DNA of 64,000 nucleotides from Cellulomonas composti (GTDB lineage Bacteria > Actinomycetota > Actinomycetes > Actinomycetales > Cellulomonadaceae), in the NCBI RefSeq assembly GCF_007990245.1, contig NZ_BJWG01000002.1, positions 248,001 to 312,000 of the forward strand, given 5' to 3'. The position numbers and the translations under genes are program-made. Positions 35,601 through 42,717 of the stretch are shown here, piece after piece. Within the stretch, counting starts at the first letter, position 1. Each line of letters starts with the position of its first letter. The notes below the pieces were generated by a model. It was not told the origin of the DNA and made no database searches. It worked only from the letters and a program-made list of their open reading frames with translations.

Positions 35601-38600
35601 GTTGGTGTAGCCGACGCCCGAGCCGGCGGTCGGGTCGACCGTGGCCTGGTAGGTGAGCACCCGGGTGCCCGCGGAGGTCGTCGCGGTCACCGAACCGGCC
35701 GCCCACGTGATCGTCGTGCGGCCCGCGGGACACGTGGGCGTGCCCGCGCTCGTGCCCAGGGTGGCCTCGGCCGGCAGCGACGACGCCACGACCGTCAGGC
35801 CCGGCGGCACGCAGTCCACGACGACCGCGTCGTGCAGCGGCGGGCGGTTGGCGGAGTTGGTGATCGTGACGCGGTACGTCACGGTGTCGCCGGCGCCCAC
35901 CGTCAGCGGGTCGACCGGGCTGCCCGAACCGTTCAGCGGCGTCTTGACCACCGCGGCGGTCGGCAGCACCACGCGCACGGGCGCGTCGGCGAAGCCACGG
36001 TTGACGTCCGTCGTCGCGGCCGCGGTGTCACGGCTCCACAGCGTCGCCGTGTTCAGCGGGGTCGAGGCGTGGGTGTTCTGGCTGACGTCCGCGATGCGCA
36101 CCGTCAGGTCCACCGCGAACACCTGGTCCGCCGCGGTCGCGTTGGTCCACGTCGCCGGGAACCGGAGCTCGCCCGTCGTCGTGCTCAGGCAGAACGTGGT
36201 GCCGCTCGGGGTGCAGCCGACCACCGTGCTCACGGTGACCCCGGCCGGCATCGGGCCGACCGCCACGCCGGTGATCACGAACCGGCCGTTGGCGGGCAGC
36301 GTGTCGACCAGCCTGCCGGCGAACACCGACGTCCCCGGCCGGACGGTCGCCGCGTAGCGGAACGTCGCCAGCTCGCCGACCGTCGCGTCGCCCGAGGCGT
36401 TGTTGCTCTCGGTGATCGAGGTCGACGTCAGCGTCTTGGTGACCGCCGCGCCGGGCAGGAACACGCGCGCCTGCGCGTTCGCGGCGGGAGCGTTCGGCTC
36501 GTCGGGGTCGGCCAGCGAGTTCGCGGGCACGTAGGTCACGGGTTCGGCCCCGGGCCTCCCGTCCGTCGTCGGGGACGTGTACGCGACGACCGAGGCGTCG
36601 TTGACGTGCACCGAGCCGATGGACAGCGGGCTCGGCACCCGCACCTGCAGGTCGAACAGGACGGACTCACCGACGGTGAGCAGCGCGTCCGCGCCCAGGT
36701 CGGCGCCGTCGAGCGTGACCTGCACGGCGTCGCGTCCGGCGGCGGGTCCGTCGGTCAGCGTCACGCAGGTCAGGGCCGGGTCGACGACGTCGGCGCACGT
36801 GAAGCCCACGGGAAGCGCGTCCCACAGCTCGACCGAGTCGATCGGGTAGTCGGTCTGGTCCGCCACGTCGCCCGCGTGGGTGGCCGTCAGGTGGTACGTG
36901 ACGACCTCGCCCTCGCGGGTCTGCTGGTTCGCGGACGTCCCGGTGTCCGTGGTCACCGTCTTCGCGAGGGTGACGGGTGCGGCCGGCAGCACGCCGAACT
37001 CCACCTCGGCGCGCTGCGAGCTCACGCGGCCCTGCGCGTCGCTCGAGCGGAGCTTGGCCAGGTTGCCCAGCACGTCCAGGTCGGAGGGGTCCACGCTCGT
37101 CACCTGCGCGACGAGCTGCGCGGTGACCGTCGCTCCGGCGGGCATGAACCGCGCGTCGCCGATCTCGTCGCCGAGCACCCAGGCCGAGTCGCCGGGCACC
37201 TGCTCGACGTCGAACGCCGGGCTCTGGTGCACGATGCCGCCGTCGACGAAGGTCATGCCCGTCGGCACGAAGTCGCGCACCAGGGCGTCGCGCAGCGCCA
37301 CGCCCGGCGCCGCGGTGACGGTCACCTGGAAGCAGACGAGGTCGCCGAGCCGCACCACGGGCGTGCCCGTCGTCGTCCACTCCGCGGACGTGTAGGCGGG
37401 GCACGACCCGTACCCGGAGATGGGCTGACGCGTCGTGTTCGGCCAGACCTTCTTGACGAGCGACGGCGCCTGCGTGCCCACACCGGCCGACGAGTCGTCG
37501 GTCACGGCCAGGTCGCCGGACTCCGGGCTGCCGGCCGCGGGCGAGGTCAGCCCGTCGACCTGCGCCTCGTTGCCGAACTCGTCCCCCGTCGAGGTCGGTG
37601 AGCCGTCGGCGTGCTGGGCGCGCAGGTAGGTGTCGTAGGTGACGGTCGCCGTGCCGTTGGCCGCGACGTCGTCGAGCGTGAGCAGCAGCGTGAACGTGCC
37701 GTCCGCGTTCGCGGTGGCGCTCGTCATCGTCGCGCCGGCGGTGTCCCGCGTCTCCAACGCCGAGCAGTCCGCGGGCCAGGTGCCCAGGAGCGTCGTGCCG
37801 GGCTCGACGAACGGGCACGTGCCGTCCGGGAGCGTGTCCGTCACCGTGAGGCCGGACGCGTCGACGTACTGGCTGACCCGGACCTCGAGCGTGAACGTGG
37901 CCGTGCCGCCGACGACGAAGTCCGTCGCCGACGTGGACTTGTGCAGCGCCACGTCCATCACGCGCACCGTGTGCTCGGTCTCGACGGTGACGGCCGTCGT
38001 CGCGTCGTCGTCGACCTCGCCCTGGTAGGTGCCGGTCAGGCTCGCGCGGTTCGTCGCGGCGACGCCGTCCGGGTCCTGCCTCGTCGAGGAGCCCGTGAAC
38101 GTACCGTCCGCCGCGAGCTCGTCGGTCCCCGCGGCCGCGTGGTAGCGGATCTCGACCGTCGTGCCGGCGGGCACGTCGCCGAGGTCCCAGACGACGACGG
38201 TCACCGGCCGGCCCTCGTCGTCCGTGCCGGTCGTCTGCGAGACGAGCGTGGCGCAGTCCGCGGGGAGGTCCACCGACACGCAACCGAGGAAGTGCAGCTG
38301 CGCGGGCACCAGGTCGGTGACCACGACGGCGGCGGTCCCCGCCGCCTCGGCGGTCCGCACCTGCAGCGTGTACGTGGTGACGTGGTCGTCGAGCCCGCGC
38401 AGCAGCTCGCTCTCGGTGCTCGGCTCGGACTTGGTCAGCTCGACCGGGGCGACCAGCACGCTCGGGGCGTCGGTGGCCCGGGCGTCGTCGCCCGTGACGA
38501 CCGCGCCGCCGGGCGTGATGACGACCTTGGGCACCTTGCGCTCGTCGGCCGAGCCGTAGACGCCCGTGGCGACGTCGATCGTGCTGCCCACCGGGAAGAG

Positions 38601-39083
38601 CGCCTCGTCGGGGTCGACCTCGAAGCCGATCGTCGTGGCCGCGCCCGCCGGGAGATCGGTGACGTTCGACCAGACGAGCACCCAGTACCAGGTGCTCGGG
38701 TCGAGCGGGTCGGGGGTGACGCGGTGCTCCTGCGGGTCTCCCGGCGCGCCCGCCGCGGGTGCCGCCGGCGTCGTCGAGCCGGGGACGTACGTGACCCCGG
38801 GGGGCAGCGTCGCGACGAACGTGACGTTGTAGGCGATGTCCGCCGCAGCCCCGGCGTTCCCCGCCACGAACGTGATCGTCGCGTCCTCACCCGCGAGCAC
38901 GCTCGCCGAGGTGCCGTCGTGGCCGAGCGTCAGGGTGCCGACCGCGGCTCCCGCCGCCGGTGCGGTCGCCACCGCCGCGGCGACCGTCGCGACGGTGCCG
39001 ATGCCGAGCGCGAGCGCCCAGACCGCGATCGAGGCCACCCAACGGCGGGCGACGTGCTGACGGGGTGAAGGGTGGGCGCGCAC
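29640..39083 (-). CDS. Giant sortase-anchored surface protein with about 20 DUF11 repeats
   Basis: 3147 residues. A signal peptide (about 1-45, RRWVASIAVWALALGIGTVA core) starts it; about 20 tandem domains of 110-150 residues fill it, each with a start like LxITKxxDG and an ending like VTDTLPAGL, the DUF11/conserved-repeat beta-sandwich; it ends in LATTG, a hydrophobic helix and RRRTTRAAA. LAxTG is the sorting motif of class E sortases, so the protein is probably cross-linked to peptidoglycan and projects as a long stalk. No adhesive or enzymatic head domain was recognised. The GTG start at 39083 follows GGAGG by 9 nt; a TAGGGT box lies at 39122-39117. No sortase gene is in the window. The uniform coding bias leaves very long antisense open frames. 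Confidence 0.92.
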   Translation of the reverse strand: MRAHPSPRQHVARRWVASIAVWALALGIGTVATVAAAVATAPAAGAAVGTLTLGHDGTSASVLAGEDATITFVAGNAGAAADIAYNVTFVATLPPGVTYVPGSTTPAAPAAGAPGDPQEHRVTPDPLDPSTWYWVLVWSNVTDLPAGAATTIGFEVDPDEALFPVGSTIDVATGVYGSADERKVPKVVITPGGAVVTGDDARATDAPSVLVAPVELTKSEPSTESELLRGLDDHVTTYTLQVRTAEAAGTAAVVVTDLVPAQLHFLGCVSVDLPADCATLVSQTTGTDDEGRPVTVVVWDLGDVPAGTTVEIRYHAAAGTDELAADGTFTGSSTRQDPDGVAATNRASLTGTYQGEVDDDATTAVTVETEHTVRVMDVALHKSTSATDFVVGGTATFTLEVRVSQYVDASGLTVTDTLPDGTCPFVEPGTTLLGTWPADCSALETRDTAGATMTSATANADGTFTLLLTLDDVAANGTATVTYDTYLRAQHADGSPTSTGDEFGNEAQVDGLTSPAAGSPESGDLAVTDDSSAGVGTQAPSLVKKVWPNTTRQPISGYGSCPAYTSAEWTTTGTPVVRLGDLVCFQVTVTAAPGVALRDALVRDFVPTGMTFVDGGIVHQSPAFDVEQVPGDSAWVLGDEIGDARFMPAGATVTAQLVAQVTSVDPSDLDVLGNLAKLRSSDAQGRVSSQRAEVEFGVLPAAPVTLAKTVTTDTGTSANQQTREGEVVTYHLTATHAGDVADQTDYPIDSVELWDALPVGFTCADVVDPALTCVTLTDGPAAGRDAVQVTLDGADLGADALLTVGESVLFDLQVRVPSPLSIGSVHVNDASVVAYTSPTTDGRPGAEPVTYVPANSLADPDEPNAPAANAQARVFLPGAAVTKTLTSTSITESNNASGDATVGELATFRYAATVRPGTSVFAGRLVDTLPANGRFVITGVAVGPMPAGVTVSTVVGCTPSGTTFCLSTTTGELRFPATWTNATAADQVFAVDLTVRIADVSQNTHASTPLNTATLWSRDTAAATTDVNRGFADAPVRVVLPTAAVVKTPLNGSGSPVDPLTVGAGDTVTYRVTITNSANRPPLHDAVVVDCVPPGLTVVASSLPAEATLGTSAGTPTCPAGRTTITWAAGSVTATTSAGTRVLTYQATVDPTAGSGVGYTNRADLTGSTLNNGGNGIANERSLTANDSATVSVVRPAGSKLADRETAVPGDVITWTVNATIPANANFYDLALLDTVPAGLDPAVGTATLTCTGATGWQAVCDAATFDTQGTGPTKVAWLFGDVAASTSVRYVTLTYTSTVAPAGVLDAGESATNSASLGWFTTAASRTVGAATTFESTNALGTDTVVIHEPVVTVGKSVSDSTVEPGQVVTYTVTAQAGSTSPRDVTAYVVVVVDTVPAGVVPLTAGGVPAVDGDLVGGGTWDATARTITWSVASIAPGATATRTYPARLADSDDLDGTALTNSVVADEWASLATGGREYGPSAAATATITPQLPLVNTAKTQVTANPVYVGDEVAYRITLTNAGAGTARTVDVRDVLPASWTFVAGSATYQVGAGAQQPLANPTAVGQTLTWTTVGGAALNLAPGQQLVIRYAATPLPAAATSAGSAVAHTNTAQAARVTDPAGGDSYDGGDGSYIGTSGSATARIHTADLEVRKVHSTWVAGTSTNTWTVTVTNHGPDPAVGVVVDDVLTPLPAGVEVVSVAGTGWSCSSPSGDLSTDARCTYGSTLAVDATATFVVAVAIDADVPSGTTATNDVTVDARTYDDDPANDEATSTATVTTVADLELVKTGPTSVAAGGSITWTVTVTNRGPSVSRGTVGAPIVVADTLPAGVTVSTVTPTGATCDEITGTALTCRRTTDLAVNGSFSVQVTGTVDDTLVAADGPLVNQATVTPVTPQGANTYPDTDSTSTAVTHAEDLTIDKDIVGELRAGETGTYSITVANGGPSVARGVVVTDELPDGLTFAGYVVSDDDWTCTGTTDVTCELGTDLAVGAAAATTFTFDVDIDPGVTQDIVNTAVVGSDWQDDQDDDTVTTGPTVIADLGITKVHDGDELVAGTGTTFTIVVTNHGPADAPGPITMADTVPSGLPVSGTVTADAGTCTAVAQVVTCTLAGGLDVGDDWTIEVPVAVADDALPATYTNTARVAGPPTLDEGDDDWPNTADDVVEVVRAADLSITKDADPTTVVAGDPDGVTYALVVENAGPSVAAATVVTDTLPSGLEPVSATWAGHDDACAIVGQTVTCTIGDLLPSADPVEITVVARVRSGVADGTTIVNTAYVASTTPDVDGEGPTGDSDDATITVDTAATLTIAKTPDVQTVRAGDPASFDLVVTNEGPSDVLGPVTITDTLPTGLSYDSSSTAGSPLWACDAVDQEVTCTLGDGTATLVAGADAPTLTITTIVDAAADAGTYTNTAYASSPLTGDSDPDTADVDVVTFADLGVTKSHAGVAVAGEPFTWTLTVTNGGPSDSRATADDPIVVVDTLPAGVTFAPGDDGTVTGGGFTCAAGDPVVVGGLTQETVRCERPTTLVDGAAVQVDLPVLLDADLLGTVTNTATVTPGVTPQPDDEVLADTGTDDVSVTGLADLGVVKTVTTPVDEVVAGGTITWDVQLTNHGPSTSRADADTPIVVADTLPAGVHGATATGDGWVCTTDADRITCERDEDLLVGPAPAITVTATVDSGATTELRNVVDVFPGLTPQPDGASGEGAGDEPDQDDAAVTPGTLADLAIAKTVVDEPLAGGTGTYRLRVTNLGPSDAMDVVVTDDLPAGLTFREVAASSTGSTWDCTGDVECALDGPLVAATVVWVEIVVDVAPGLTGDVENTAVVTSSTPDPDEDNNTDTVTSGSDALADLAVVKSHRGTARVGGSLTFDLVVSNAGPSVARDVTLSDVVPASLQVTGVRADGQGWTCATGAPDDSGTPVLCLRDELAAGATAPAVHVDVLVTAAAYPSVVNVVDAASSTPSPDEPGGATATDDDTVDVPALVDLAITKVLDGERLRVGQHGTYVLTITNAGPAPDPGPITVTDDLPAGLTFVSASTAASDEACAADGRLVTCTLDGLGVGEQVEVRLVVAVGEAATPSVTNVASVTSPAEDTDPSNDTDQVTVPVDEDPLATTGATVAGLLALALALVLAGGGVLLLRRRTTRAAA

Positions 39084-39169
39084 GAGACTGGACCTCCGGC
39101 AGGCAGCTTTGTCTCGACCCTAGCCAGTTGCCTCGGGCATTCCCCCTGGTCAGATGCCGTTATTCCGGA

Positions 39170-39185
39170 GGATTCGGAGGAATCC
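39170..39185. promoter_or_regulatory. Palindrome between the giant surface gene and the DUF4235 gene
   Basis: GGATTC-GGAG-GAATCC, a 6-4-6 inverted repeat in the divergent intergenic region; possible operator. Nothing else identifies a regulator. Confidence 0.35.
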
Positions 39186-39278
39186 GGCGGGTGAGGATGC
39201 TCACGTCCGGCCGGATCTGGGACGTTGCACCCCCGCCGCGTCGCCCTCCCCTCGACGGCGCCGTCGCCGCGATCGCGC

Positions 39279-39284
39279 TAGCGT
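39279..39284 (+). promoter_or_regulatory. Leaderless -10 box of the DUF4235 gene
   Basis: TAGCGT ends 7 nt before the ATG at 39292, with no Shine-Dalgarno sequence between. Confidence 0.45.
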
Positions 39285-39291
39285 CGGGGTC

Positions 39292-39585
39292 ATGCCGGAG
39301 AAGCCCTCGTCGCCCTCGGTCGCCATGATCGCCGGGCTCGCCGCCGCCGCCCTCGCGACGTGGGTCGCGACCGCCGTCGTCAAGCAGTCCTGGCAGGTGG
39401 TGCGCGGGCACGAGCCGCCGAAGGCCGACGACCCGCACGGCGCGGCGCTCGGTGAGGTGGTCCTCGCGGCCGCGCTCACCGGTGCGGCGGCCGCCGTCGC
39501 GCGCGTCCTGGCGACCCGCGGCACCGCACGGTTCACCGCCGGTCGTTGGGAGGAGCCGCTGATCGGCGGCGACTCCGACGACTGA
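39292..39585 (+). CDS. DUF4235 small membrane protein
   Basis: 97 residues. Two hydrophobic helices (MIAGLAAAALATWVATAVV and VVLAAALTGAAAAVARVLA) flank a polar loop with the KQSWQVVRGHEPP motif usual in DUF4235 proteins, a small actinobacterial family of unknown role. The C-terminus is acidic. Single gene, probably leaderless, convergent with the oxidoreductase gene. Confidence 0.85.
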   Translation: MPEKPSSPSVAMIAGLAAAALATWVATAVVKQSWQVVRGHEPPKADDPHGAALGEVVLAAALTGAAAAVARVLATRGTARFTAGRWEEPLIGGDSDD

Positions 39586-39614
39586 GCCGAGCTGGACCCG
39601 TTCGACCGGCCCGG

Positions 39615-41141
39615 TCAGGGCGCGAGCGACGGCCGCTGCGTGATGCCGAACACCTCGCGCAGCGCGCGCTTGGCCGCGAACCAGCCGCCGAGCCCGTGCA
39701 CGCCGGGGCCCGGCGGTGTCGACGCCGAGCACAGGTAGACGCCCTCGACGCCGGTCGCGTACGGGTCGGGCCGCGCGCTGGGGCGCGCGAACATCTGCCG
39801 GATCGTCGTGGCACCCGCGGCGATGTCGCCGCCCACGAGGTTCGCGTTGTGCCGCGCCAGGTGCGCGGCGGGCACGCACCGGCTCGCGACGACGACGTCG
39901 CGGAACCCCGGCGCATACGACTCGATGTGTGCGGTGACCGCCTCGGTCACGTCGACGTCCGAGCCGTGCGGCACGTGCGCGTACGCCCACAGGGGCCGAT
40001 GCCCGCCGACCACGCGCGTGCCGTCGACGACCGTCGGGTCGCTGACCAGCGTCATCGGTCGTTCGGCGTGCCGGCCCGCGGCCACCGCGGCCTCGGCCGC
40101 GACCATCTGCCGGCGCGTGCCGCCCACGTGCACCGTCCCGGCGCGCGCGACCCCCGGCGCCGCCCACGGCACGGGCGCGGAGAGCACGAAGTCGACCTTG
40201 GCGGCGCCGTCGCCGTACCGGAAGGCCGACAGCGTCCGGCGCGCGTGCGCCGGCAGGTCGTCGCCGAGCACCTCGACCAGCGTGCGCGGTGTGGTGTCGA
40301 ACAGGTACGCGTGCGCGTGCGGCAGGTCCGTCCGGGAGCGCACCCGCTCGCCCGTGCGCACGACACCGCCGTGCGCCTCGAGGTCGGCGCGCAGCGCGTC
40401 CGTGATCGCGCGCGAGCCTCCCTGCGGGATCGCCCAGCCCGCGCCCGCGTGACCCAGCGCCGCGAGCAGCAGCGCCGTGCCGGCGGACGCGAACGACGGC
40501 AGGGGCGTGATCGCGTGCGCGGCCACGCCGGTCAGCAGCGCGGGTGCGACCTCGTCGGCGAACCGCCGGTCCCACGCGCGCGTGCCCTGCTCGAGCACCG
40601 CGAGGCCGAACCCGGCCGCCGTCGTCAGGCCGCCCGGCAGCAGTCCCGGCGGGATGCTCCGCTTGTCTCCCATCGCGACGCGCACCACGTGCTCCCAGTG
40701 CGCCGCGAGCGGTCCGACGAGCCGCTGCCACGCGGGGCCGTCGACGCCGAGCCCGTCGACGGTGCGCGCGAGGTCCCGGTAGGCCAGCCCGGCGCGGCCG
40801 CCCGGCAGCGGCTGCGCGAACGAGACCTCCGGCGTCAGGAGCCGCACCCCGCGCGCCGGCAGGTCGAACCCGCGGAAGAACGGCGAGGCCCACGCCATCG
40901 GGTGCACCGCGGAGCAGATGTCGTGCACCAGCCCGTCCGCCAGACCCAGGCCGAGCGTGCGCGCGCCGCCGCCCGTGGTCGGCTGCGCCTCGAGCACCGT
41001 GACGCCGAGCCCCGCGCGCGCGAGCGTCACCGCCGCTGCGAGCCCGTTGGGTCCGGACCCGACCACGACGACGTCGGTGTGCCCTGCCCGCTGCCCCCGC
41101 ACGCGCGCCTCCGCCCGCTGGTCGTCCAACCATCCAACCAC
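39615..41141 (-). CDS. FAD-dependent oxidoreductase, phytoene-desaturase (CrtI)-like
   Basis: 508 residues. The N-terminal FAD-binding motif VVVGSGPNGLAAAVTLARAG and the following VLEAQPTTGGGART are those of the CrtI/amine-oxidase superfamily. The C-terminus GVYLCSASTPPGPGVHGLGG is the second FAD contact. The length fits. Members desaturate or isomerise carotenoids or oxidise other isoprenoids; with no crtB or crtE nearby the substrate is open. Start choices near 41141 are poorly supported: similarity begins about 20 residues in. It lies downstream of mnhG on the same strand, separated by an array of 19-bp repeats. Confidence 0.85.
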   Translation of the reverse strand: MVGWLDDQRAEARVRGQRAGHTDVVVVGSGPNGLAAAVTLARAGLGVTVLEAQPTTGGGARTLGLGLADGLVHDICSAVHPMAWASPFFRGFDLPARGVRLLTPEVSFAQPLPGGRAGLAYRDLARTVDGLGVDGPAWQRLVGPLAAHWEHVVRVAMGDKRSIPPGLLPGGLTTAAGFGLAVLEQGTRAWDRRFADEVAPALLTGVAAHAITPLPSFASAGTALLLAALGHAGAGWAIPQGGSRAITDALRADLEAHGGVVRTGERVRSRTDLPHAHAYLFDTTPRTLVEVLGDDLPAHARRTLSAFRYGDGAAKVDFVLSAPVPWAAPGVARAGTVHVGGTRRQMVAAEAAVAAGRHAERPMTLVSDPTVVDGTRVVGGHRPLWAYAHVPHGSDVDVTEAVTAHIESYAPGFRDVVVASRCVPAAHLARHNANLVGGDIAAGATTIRQMFARPSARPDPYATGVEGVYLCSASTPPGPGVHGLGGWFAAKRALREVFGITQRPSLAP

Positions 41142-41200
41142 CCCACGCCCCGCGACCGCCGTGCACCCACCCCCGCCCAGCGTCCACAGACCTCATGGGT

Positions 41201-41337
41201 GGCTGCGGACCGCCGGAGCGTCTGCGGACCGCCGGAGTGTCTGCGGACCGTGCCACGGCGGGGTCCGCAGACGTTGCGCGGGTCCGCAGACGTTGCGCGG
41301 GTCCGTAGACGTTGCGCGGGTCCGGGGGCGTTCTGGG
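41201..41337. repeat. Inverted array of 19-bp repeats (copy 1)
   Basis: Three units of the form GTCTGCGGACCGCCGGAGT begin at 41201, 41220 and 41239. After a 4-bp centre the opposite orientation follows: GGTCCGCAGACGTTGCGCG at 41262 and 41281, a one-base variant at 41300 and a degenerate unit at 41319. The shared core GTCTGCGGACC/GGTCCGCAGAC is also in copy 2 at 56.2 kb. The RNA could fold into one long hairpin. It begins about 40 bp after the mnhG stop. Confidence 0.9.
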
Positions 41338-41378
41338 CGGTCCGGGGCGAGGGGCCGGCCTGACGACGCCTCGGCGCG

Positions 41379-41756
41379 TCAGTCGTCGGCGTCGCGCTCG
41401 ACGGCCTCGGAGAGGTCGCGCGTGAGCTCGTCGGTGACGAGCAGCTCGCTGTGCACCTTCCCCGTGCGGTAGCCCGCGCGGCCCACCATGTGCGCCGCCA
41501 CCGGGGCCGTGAGCAGGCCGAACACCGCCACGAGGACGAGCGCCCACACCGCACCTCCCGAGCGCAGCCGCAGCGCGAGCCCGACGAGCACGAGGATCAG
41601 CCCGAGCGTCTGCGGCTTGGTGCCGGCGTGCATGCGCGCGAGCAGGTCCGGGAAGCGCGCCGCGCCGACGCCCGCCGCGAGCACGAAGAACGCACCGCCG
41701 AGCAGGCAGAGCGCCGAGGCGACGTCCGCCACCAGTCCCCAGTCGCTCGCCGTCAT
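41379..41756 (-). CDS. mnhG: Na+/H+ antiporter subunit G
   Basis: 125 residues with three helices; the PhaG/MnhG signature FPDLLARMHAGTKPQTLG is present, followed by LILVLVGLALRL. Part of the multi-subunit Mrp/Mnh complex in the plasma membrane that exchanges Na+ (or K+) for H+. ATG 41756 overlaps the mnhF stop by 4 bp. The acidic tail (TDELTRDLSEAVERDADD) extends beyond the family core. Last gene of the operon. Confidence 0.92.
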   Translation of the reverse strand: MTASDWGLVADVASALCLLGGAFFVLAAGVGAARFPDLLARMHAGTKPQTLGLILVLVGLALRLRSGGAVWALVLVAVFGLLTAPVAAHMVGRAGYRTGKVHSELLVTDELTRDLSEAVERDADD

Positions 41757-42148
41757 CGCACCTCCCCCTCCGCACTGCCGCCGTGGTGCTCGTCGGGCAC
41801 GCGCCCTGCGCGCATCTCGTCGAGCTCCGCCTTGCGCCGCGCGGCCTCCTCGACCGCGATCTCCTCGCGCGTGCGCACGCGCCCCTCGCCCTCGGGCTCG
41901 ACCGCCGCGAACCTCGCGATCGTCACCGACCCCACGAACCCGACGAGCGAGAGGACGACCAGCACCGGCACCACGTCCGTGCGTCGCTCGACGGCCGCGT
42001 ACAGCGCGACGGCGGCGATCACCGCGGTGACCGTGATGTCGAGCGCGACCGTCCGGTCGAGCATCGTCGGGCCCTTCTCGGCGCGGAAGATCGAGCACGC
42101 CGCACCCACCGCGATGAGCACGCCGGCCACGAGCACGACCCACGTCAT
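41753..42148 (-). CDS. mnhF: Na+/H+ antiporter subunit F
   Basis: 131 residues. Three helices with the family motif GPTMLDRTVALDI between helices 1 and 2 define MrpF/MnhF. A charged C-terminal tail of about 45 residues (EEIAVEEAARRKAELDEM) is longer than in Bacillus MrpF and would lie in the cytoplasm. 4-bp overlaps at both ends show translational coupling with mnhE and mnhG. Confidence 0.92.
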   Translation of the reverse strand: MTWVVLVAGVLIAVGAACSIFRAEKGPTMLDRTVALDITVTAVIAAVALYAAVERRTDVVPVLVVLSLVGFVGSVTIARFAAVEPEGEGRVRTREEIAVEEAARRKAELDEMRAGRVPDEHHGGSAEGEVR

Positions 42149-42717
42149 GCGTCCACCCCCGTCTGCTCACGGCGCCTCGACAGACCGGCGGCCTTGAGCT
42201 CTGTCTCGGACGCGAACGCCCGCAGCACGCGCTCCTCCTGGTCGAGGACCGCCTGCCGCGCGGTCTCGATGCCCCCCGCGAGGTCGACGTCGAGCACGTG
42301 CAGGTACAGCACGCCCGTCAACCGGTGCGCCTCGACGACGAGCGAGCCCGGCACGAGCGAGCAGAGCTCGGCGGTCATCGTCAGGTAGAGGTCGGAGTGC
42401 GAGCGCAGCTGCACGCCGATCACCGCGCCGCGCGGTACGTAGCCCGGCCGCAGCGCGATCGCCGCGACCTCGAAGGATGCCCGCACGAGGTCCATCGCGA
42501 ACCGCCCGGCCAGCCTCGCGATGCCGATCGGGTGCAGCCGCCCGTGGAAGTCGATCGGCGCCATCCGCAGCGTGGTCGTCACGACGATCGCGAGCAGCGC
42601 TCCCGCGAGCACGTTCGCGACCGTCAGGTCGCCCCACAGGAAGACCCAGACGACGGTGAGCCAGACGACCGTGCCCCAGGAGAGGCGCGGCCGCGCGCGG
42701 CGGGGGTGCAGGCTCAC
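42145..42717 (-). CDS. mnhE: Na+/H+ antiporter subunit E
   Basis: 190 residues. Two N-terminal helices (SWGTVVWLTVVWVFLWGDLT and ANVLAGALLAIVVTT) and a soluble C-terminal domain with GYVPRGAVIGVQLRS and CSLVPGSLVVEAHR, the hallmark of MrpE/MnhE. Needed for assembly and Na+ transport of the complex rather than proton translocation itself. Coupled by 4-bp overlaps. Confidence 0.92.
   Translation of the reverse strand: MSLHPRRARPRLSWGTVVWLTVVWVFLWGDLTVANVLAGALLAIVVTTTLRMAPIDFHGRLHPIGIARLAGRFAMDLVRASFEVAAIALRPGYVPRGAVIGVQLRSHSDLYLTMTAELCSLVPGSLVVEAHRLTGVLYLHVLDVDLAGGIETARQAVLDQEERVLRAFASETELKAAGLSRRREQTGVDA

Noticed and set aside
29550..37601. Open frame of 2683 codons on the plus strand, antisense to the giant DUF11 gene
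   Set aside because: It is a by-product of high G+C and strong codon bias in the real minus-strand gene. It has no RBS, no domain and an Arg/His/Gly-rich composition typical of shadow frames.
39615..41141. Carotenoid biosynthesis cluster
   Set aside because: The CrtI-like gene stands alone; no phytoene synthase, GGPP synthase or cyclase gene is nearby.
41201..41337. CRISPR array
   Set aside because: The 19-bp units follow each other directly with no spacers, they occur in both orientations, and there are no cas genes.
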